This document shows positions 57,382 to 64,000 of a stretch of DNA of 64,000 bases, piece by piece. The translations under genes were made by a program, and so were the position numbers. The notes under the pieces were generated by a model, which did not search any database, had not been told where the DNA came from, and worked only from the letters and a program-made list of their open reading frames with translations. This stretch comes from Capillidium heterosporum (taxonomy: Eukaryota > Entomophthoromycota > Entomophthoromycetes > Entomophthorales > Capillidiaceae): the NCBI GenBank assembly GCA_016630905.1, contig WBMQ01000007.1, positions 124,001-188,000 of the forward strand. Reading direction: 5' to 3'. The number at the start of each line of letters is the position of its first letter. Positions within the stretch are counted from its first letter, which is position 1.

Positions 57382-59414
57382 ATGCGCCATTCCAGCACTT
57401 TTTCAAAAAAGAATATGATCACCAAACCTCAACAGCGTTTACAAGCAATCAAGAACCAACTTAAACCTGAAGGGGGAGCTAAGGGTGGTAGTTCGGCAAA
57501 GTAAACATAGCAAGTTTTAATTATATTGACGCACAGTAGGACTGTTGAAGTTGTAACCCAAAAAGACGGTCAGAAGTTCCAAATCGAAGCCCAGGACGAT
57601 GTAAATTCATTCCACTTGATTAAGAGCAGGTAACATGATTACATTTCCTGTGTTCTTATTGAATTAGTGCCGACCGTAACGTGTTGACAGTTTTAGACCA
57701 CCGTACCCAAAAGATTTATAACATTAAGGTCGATGATACCAACAACACGCTAAACGCCAGCGATTTGAAGCAAATTAAGGCCAAAGATGGTGAAACTGGG
57801 CTCATGTAAGTAAAGAAAACCCAGCTATTTACTGAAAAACCTCTACTTTAGGGTTTACGACCCTGGGTTTATCAACACAGCAGTAGCTAGATCCAAAATA
57901 ACATTTATCGATGGAGACAAGGGTATCTTACACTACCGTGGGTATCCCATTGAGGATTTAGCCGCCCACAGCAACTTTTTGGAAGTCACCTACCTGTTGA
58001 TCTATGGAGACCTTCCTACTAAGGTAAAGAAAACCTTTAGCTTGGCTTATTTTAACTTGTTGATTAGGAACAATTCGATTTGTTTAAGCACGAGGTCATG
58101 CACCACACCTTCCTGCACACCGGTATGTCGGAGCTGATGCAGGCCTTCAATTACGACGCCCACCCTATGGGTATGTTCATTAGTGGAGTTGCAGCCATGT
58201 CCACCTTCTCACCTGATGCCAACCCGGCTTTACAGGTAAAGGAAGGCAAGTGTATGTAACTAACTATATATAGGGCACCGATCTTTACCAGAACAAAACC
58301 CAGATGGACAAGCAGATTGTTCGCATATTGGGTAAGATCCCTACATTGGCTGCTCTCTCCTATCGCAACCGCATTGGCAGGTTCGAACCTTTACTACCTA
58401 AACTGAAACTAACTTTTCTTTAGACCCCACAACTACCCTCAGAACCACTTAAGCTACTGCGAGAACTTTTTGTACATGCTGGATCGTCTCTCCGAGCATT
58501 CCTACCAGCCTAACCCTAAGCTTGCAAAGGCTTTAGACATCCTATTCATATTGCATGTAAATTATTTTGAATATACCAGAATACTGAGTAGAGCTATAGG
58601 CCGACCATGAACTTAATTGTTCAACTGCTGCTATGCGCCACATAGGATCTAGTAAAGTTGACCCCTACTCGTAAGTGAACTGATTAACATGGCTTTTACT
58701 GATTTGAAATTAAGAGCTGTCGCTGGTGCTGCCGCTGCTTTATACGGTCCCCTCCATGGTGGTGCTAACGAGGTAGCCATTTTTCCCAACAAATTTGCTA
58801 ATGTTAATTTAGGCCGTCCTTCGTATGTTGGAATCCATTGGCAGCGTCGACAAAGTAGGTGAGTTTGTAGAGCAAGTCAAGCGCAAGGAGCGTAAGCTAA
58901 TGGGATTCGGTCACCGCATCTACAAGAACTACGACCCTCGCGCTGAGATCATTCGCAAGACGGCTTACGAAGTGTTCGAGGTATGCGGCAAGGAGCCTCT
59001 GATCGATGTTGCTGTCGCTTTGGAGGCTTACGCACGCAAGGACCCCTACTTCATCGAACGTCAACTCTACCCCAACGTCGACTTCTACTCGGGGTTGATC
59101 TACAAAGCAATGGGTTTCCCAACCGACTTCTTCCCCGTACTTTTTGCCATCCCTCGAGTCGCCGGGTGGTTGGCTCACTGGAAGGAGGCTACCCACGAGA
59201 ACGGTAAGATCTGGAGACCGCGACAGGTCTACGTAGGTGAAGGTAAGCGGACCTACCTACCTATGCAGATGCGTAACCAGGCTAATACTAATGCCGAGAC
59301 AGTAGCTAAACTTTCCAAGGTAAATTTTTATAGTGTGAAATTTATGCTGATTTTTCATACTTTCTTTAGAACCAGACCTCTAAGCGTTCGGCTGTCGCCA
59401 CTGCCAAGTACTAA
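57382..59414 (+). CDS. Citrate synthase, probably peroxisomal/glyoxysomal (N-terminal PTS2)
   Basis: Condenses acetyl-CoA and oxaloacetate to citrate. Eleven exons (57382-57500, 57537-57629, 57668-57805, 57852-58023, 58068-58235, 58274-58380, 58424-58556, 58600-58670, 58715-58772, 58813-59319, 59370-59414), 1,611 nt, 536 aa, no frame break. Core motifs: [30 protein letters not shown], catalytic His in [14 protein letters not shown], catalytic His in [30 protein letters not shown], catalytic Asp in [15 protein letters not shown]. It belongs to the longer type with an N-terminal domain ([16 protein letters not shown]) found in bacterial type II and plant glyoxysomal enzymes. RLQAIKNQL near the N-terminus fits the PTS2 consensus R-L-x5-Q-L. 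The C-terminus (TAKY) is not PTS1. ATG 57415 is an alternative start that keeps the PTS2. Confidence 0.92.
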
Positions 59415-59745
59415 TGTTTCAAGTACTTGAAGCTTTGAGTGATGTTTATCGGTATTAAAGTCTGATTTATTATATTTGAGTATGTTGTATGTTCTATAGC
59501 TGTTCTGTTGGTAGTATATATATGTTTACAGCTATAATGGTTTATAGCCAGTCTACCTTTGCTTGTATACAGTTAGTCTCATGTATTTTTTTACAAGCTG
59601 TAACCGCTTACCATTGGTTAAGTTCAACTTAATGATGTAACCATATTAAATTACCGAAATCCCAAAAAAGGAAAAATGGAAAAGGGCAATTCTAGTCAAG
59701 GTTGCGTTCAATCCTTTCTAGTTTTCAGAAGGTACTGAAAAAGAA
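59415..59745. other. Spacer between citrate synthase and PMT genes
   Basis: About 330 nt of 3' flank and promoter. No coding signal; no TATA box evident near the PMT start. Confidence 0.5.
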
Positions 59746-62573
59746 ATGAGTTACAACTTCAGCTCCAACTCCAACCAACCGTTGAAGCGGCGGAACTGGA
59801 CCGACCTCTCCTCACCTCAACTTGGAGAAGAGACTGAGCTCAATGATGATGACTACAACCCCAGGAACAAGACCAACATCAGCCCAACTTTTGACGGGTG
59901 GAAGTTGGATTCGGATAAAAGGTTCGTAGATGACGATGACGTTATTAAGGTGCTTTCTGAGAAGAAGACCAACAAAGTAGTATTTTTAGTTTAAAATATC
60001 TAATAGTTTATGATGGTAGAAAGTAGAAAAGTTCTATGGCAAGATGGATAAGATAATAATTGCCATCTTAACTCTACTTTCGTTGGTGACACGTCTCTAC
60101 AAGATTAATTATGCACCTAAAGTTATATGGGATGAGGTAGGCCTTTTATAAAGTGATAAATTCTAAAACATAGTAACTTTGTTTATATACTGTAGGCTCA
60201 TTTTGGAAAGGTAATCTTATACAGAACTTCAAGTTTAATTTTCTTTTCAAGTTTGCTTCATTCTATTTAAGAGGGCACAACCATCACGACGTGCACCCCC
60301 CACTAGCCAAACTTTTGATAGCTCTAGGAGGATATCTCATTGGATATGATGGCACCGTAGACTTCAAATCTAACAGCAACTACCCAGAGAGCTTTAACTA
60401 CGGGTTATTGCGATCGTATGTTGCACTTTATGGGATTGCCTTAGTCCCACTTGCGTATATCACTACGAGGAAGCTGAAATTCCCCTTTGAATGTTGCCTA
60501 CTTTCGGCGCTTATGGTTCTGTTTGGTAACAGTTTTTCAGTTTCTTCTATTGTTAATATTTTAACGTAGACAATGGGTTTATTGTCATCACCAAATTCAT
60601 TCTGTTAGATCCCATTCTACTGTTCTTTGAAGCGATTACACTGTATTACTTTATTCAGTTCCATCACCTTCAGACCAAGTAAATTATATCTTAAATTATT
60701 ATTAAAATGCTATTTCAAGGTCCTTTACGAAAGAATGGTGGACCAGTATTCTGACCTTTGGCGCTTCAATGGGCTTGACTTGTTGGTAAGTAGTATAAGG
60801 TCTAATTTGAATTTTAAAATTGGTTTATAGTATTAAATGGGGAGTCCCGCTCCTGCAGGTTACCGTTATCGGATTGGTAATTTGAAAATCAAATTTTAAC
60901 GCTAACACATGTTGACTAGTATATCATTTACGATCTGTGGCAGAAATTCATGGATGCCTCCATCACCTCTGTACTTTAACATGCTGCTACAAAATGCTAA
61001 TTCAAATTTAGCGTGATTATATCCGTCACTGGCTTGCTCGAATTCTTTCCTTCATAATGGTCCCCATCACAATCTACTTATTGATGTTCCGAATTCATTT
61101 CAACACTTTGACTCAGTCCAGTAATGAAGACTACGTCATGGATTCCGTCCAGATTGCCCAGCTTAACGGCACCTTACTCCACTCCAACGCCATTGGTAAC
61201 TTGATTGCATGAATATAAACTAATATTTGGCTAAGATGTGGCTATAAATTCAAACATTACTTTGAGGGCAACGATCCTCAACGGAGCACTGCTACACTCT
61301 CACGACCACAAGCTTCCGGAAGGGAGTAGTATGGAGCAGCAAGTCACTGGGTTTAGGGATTATGATCACAACAACTACTGGACCGTTGTTGAAGTGCCAT
61401 CTGACAAATTGGAAACAGAGTCCGGTAAACCAACGTTAGTGGCTGACGGTGCAATCATCAAATTGCAACATGGTGTAAGTGGCAAGTTCCTGCGAGTGCA
61501 GCCGCTCTACCAATCTCCCAAGGCCGGGGCCCGAGCCTTCGAAGTTAGTGCCTCCAATTCAGTATCGAACGATGAGAAGTACGACCAGTGGCGTGTTAAA
61601 ATCTACGATGATCGGCAACTTTCAAAGAAACCGACGACTGTAAAGTCGATCACATCTCGAATCCAATTTGTCAACCTGGGTAGCGACTGTCTACTGGCCT
61701 CAGCTGACGCCCACTTACCATCTTGGGGCTTCGATCAGCTCGAAGTCAACTGCGTCAAGGATTCCAAATCTATCCACGTCGAGACTTTGTGGAATGTTGA
61801 ATTCAACCGACACCCCGACCGTAATTTCTTTTACTATGTTATATTAATTTACTTTAAATAGTTCCACCGATGCCAAAAGGGTACATCAAACCACGGTTCT
61901 GGTGGGATCTATTTAGAGTCCATCACGCCATGTGGTCCACGAACGTCGGATTAATCCCAGATCCCGACAAGTACAACCAGCTAGCATCCAAGGCCAAGGA
62001 TTGGCCTCTAGTTCTCAAAGGTATCGGTATGTGTACATGGGGGGACTCCGATCCCAAGCACTACATGTTAGGGAACCCACTCATTTGGTGGACGTCGACT
62101 TTAGGAGTTCTAATCTACCCGATATTAGCGTTGACTTATGTAATACGGTTCCGTAGAAAGTTTCGAGAGTGGGTCCGAGGTAAGCTTTAATTTTCAAATT
62201 CAAATTTGGACTGATGGATATTTTACTTCAACGAACAGCAGATTGGAATCAATTCGTCTTTGTAGGCCAAACTTTGTGGCTGGGTTGGGCCTTCAGCTAC
62301 CTGCCCTTCTTTGCCATGTCAAGAGTTCTCTATTTGCACCACTACTTCCCGTCTTTGTATTTTGCCTGCCTACTTACTCCTTACACTTTCAACTTGGTTC
62401 TACACCGGTTCCCCAAGCATATGAAGTTTGGAATTTACGCCATGTTGGTCACAATATGGATCTTTGGATACTTTTACTTCTTCCCGTTGACTTATGGGTT
62501 TAATTACAGGGCCGATAAGTTGCTGAGTAAGCGGTGGATCTCTACTTGGGAGTTTGCCAATCCAGACCTCTAA
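59746..62573 (+). CDS. Dolichyl-phosphate-mannose protein O-mannosyltransferase (PMT2-like)
   Basis: ER membrane enzyme that moves mannose from Dol-P-Man to Ser/Thr. About 12 exons joined in phase, no frame break. The cytosolic acidic N-terminus is followed by the first transmembrane helix and VIWDE, the catalytic DE loop. The DE is followed by an intron and a 15-nt microexon (60196-60210, AHFGK), then FASFYLRGHNHHDVHPPLAK, LLRSYVALYG, ITKFILLDPILLFFEA. The lumenal MIR region (about 61.1-61.8 kb) contains GALLHSHDHKLPEGS, QQVTGFRDYDHNNYW. The C-terminal helices include GMCTWGDSDPKHYMLGNP, FAMSRVLYLHHYFPSLYFAC. The WDEAHFGK and DHNNYW contexts favour the PMT2 group over PMT4. N-terminal start is the only ATG in frame. 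Confidence 0.9.
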
Positions 62574-63258
62574 AATTATTAAATTTAGGATGTTGTAAGA
62601 ATTGTTGGTAGTTTCTAAGCTTGGTTTAATATATTTTGTAGTTTTTAGCATATACTTTGCCTGTAGTACATTACTATATATAATGGTTAGTAAATTGTGT
62701 ATAAAGTTTATACTAGAAATTTGCTTACTATTTAATCTATGATTAGTAACTTATAGATTAAAACACATTACCCTCTAGGAAAATTATTGGTTTATACGTA
62801 TAGATGTGATAGATGCTGTTAGATATTGCTACTCTCGTATACTTGACGAATGTTTATTGAGAGATATATATCTTAAATAGGTACAAACTGAATTTACTTG
62901 CCTAGCATAAAATATAAAGGGTGGTTATATATATATTTTCACTTATAAATATATTACATTATCTGATATAACCATTTTATACATTATAGTTATAATTCTA
63001 AAGTCTATATTAATATCTTAATGTGCAACATCAATTAGGCTTAATGGCAGTAATGCTATATCAATACAAGTATTCAAATTTGAATCTCAATGATTTTGCT
63101 AAAACTCCAAAATTGGTTTGGAGTTTTATGATTGTTCAGTCAAAATTCAACATCGAATTAGAGTTTTACCAATCGCTTCACATAACTTATACTCATCCAC
63201 CATTACAAATAAACTTCCCGAGCAAAAGTCAACTTTATTTCCAACAAAATTATACAAG
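62574..63258. other. Intergenic region between PMT and AP-2 alpha
   Basis: AT-rich with TATATA runs. The 88-codon frame at 63023-63289 overlaps the adaptin start and has no motif. No gene supported. Confidence 0.5.
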
Positions 63259-64000
63259 ATGTCGATGCGAGGACTTACCGTGTTCATAGCGGACCTACGA
63301 AAATGTAAACATTTAACTTTATTTGAGAATTGGTAGTAACTTTGACAAACAATTTTAAAGGCAGGGTTCGAGAGTTGGAGGAGAAACGTATCAACAAGGA
63401 GATGGCCAATATCCGAACCAAGTTCAAAGGTAAATTTATAGTTAGATTGTCAAAGTAAGACTTTTTCAGATGTCGCCTTGAATGGATACCACAAGAAAAA
63501 GTACGTGTGCAAGCTGTTGTACATGTACATTTTGGGCTGGGACGTCGACTTTGGCCATTCGGAAGCGGTACAGTTAATCAGCTCCAACAAGTACAGTGAA
63601 AAGCAAATTGTAAGTACCGGAGAGTCATATTGTGTTAAGTTTTTAATAGGGATATCTTGCGGTTACGTTAATGTTAACTGAGAACAGCGACCTTATCCGT
63701 TTAGTAGTCAACAATCTCAAGAGAGACCTGGAAGATTACAACGAGATTTACAATTGCCTTGCTTTACATGCCATAGCTAATATAGGTGGCCGTCAGATGG
63801 CCGAAACTTTAGCAAGCGATGTCCATCGACTCTACGTCGGGTAGGTTTGATTTCTTTATACTTGCTGATTTTTTAGCAATGGCCGCAATTTCGTTAAAAA
63901 GAAGGCTGCTCTATGCCTGCTTCGCCTCTACCGGAAGCATTCGGACGTAATCCCAGCAAAAGATTGGGCAAAAAGTATAATCAACATGCTTGATGACCAT
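63259..64000 (+). CDS. AP-2 complex subunit alpha (alpha adaptin), N-terminal part (runs off the window)
   Basis: Large subunit of the clathrin adaptor for endocytosis. Exons so far: 63259-63304, 63361-63429, 63470-63609, 63650-63840, 63877 to the window end, all in phase. The trunk begins [14 protein letters not shown], then [35 protein letters not shown] then [20 protein letters not shown] and [13 protein letters not shown]. These match alpha adaptin (KxGLxVFIxDIRNC, [25 protein letters not shown]). Further on: [15 protein letters not shown] and [15 protein letters not shown]. The start could be 63259 or the ATG two codons later (63265). Confidence 0.92.

Noticed and set aside
1-64000. CRISPR arrays, bacterial operons or viral genes
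   Set aside because: Spliceosomal introns and eukaryotic genes throughout; no spaced repeats and no viral motif recognised.

Overview
The window is nuclear DNA of a fungus, most likely an early-diverging one. It has AT-rich intergenic DNA and higher-GC coding exons. Introns are mostly 36-65 nt, GT-AG, often with a CTAAC/ACTAAT-like branch point. The gene set fits a fungus: Zn2Cys6 regulators with fungal middle-homology regions, a HAK/KUP potassium transporter, a PMT O-mannosyltransferase, GH5_9-type exo-glucanases, class V myosin and secreted trypsins. The trypsins together with animal-like gene structures (Mediator 23, ADIP/SSX2IP, CM1 protein) make me favour the Zoopagomycota/Entomophthoromycotina area (inference, low confidence).

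Layout: 1-0.3 kb end of a glycosyltransferase-like gene; 0.46-1.5 trypsin-like protease; 5.2-6.5 regulator-like protein without a zinc cluster; 7.6-12.8 myosin V; 13.7-14.0 Tim10 (small, two exons); 14.6-17.4 K+ transporter; 17.8-18.9 NAD(P)HX dehydratase; 19.2-21.1 RMD1/DUF155 protein; 22.3-27.3 Mediator subunit 23; 28.7-35.4 three membrane-anchored exo-1,3-beta-glucanase paralogues; 38.1-41.0 CM1 (Cnn/Mto1-type) coiled coil; 41.7-44.2 ADIP/Msd1-type coiled coil; 44.9-49.3 two convergent Zn2Cys6 regulators; 50.7-54.0 RhoGEF; 54.4-55.5 second protease with a carbohydrate-binding-like tail; 57.4-59.4 citrate synthase with a PTS2; 59.7-62.6 PMT; 63.3-end AP-2 alpha adaptin. Genes were rebuilt by joining exons by hand. 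For most spliced models the exon lengths sum to a multiple of three, which supports the joins.

Functionally, several genes bear on polarised growth and the cell surface (myosin V, RhoGEF, exo-glucanases, PMT, AP-2), and a convergent pair encodes microtubule-organising-centre proteins. The most unusual signal is that seven genes are interrupted by at least eleven frame breaks. Every one is a single extra base (+1), none is of the opposite sign, and the neighbouring genes are intact. This is either insertion-biased assembly error, clustered decay, or +1 recoding. A second point is a possible pair of alternative, equal-length terminal exons in the RMD1-like gene.
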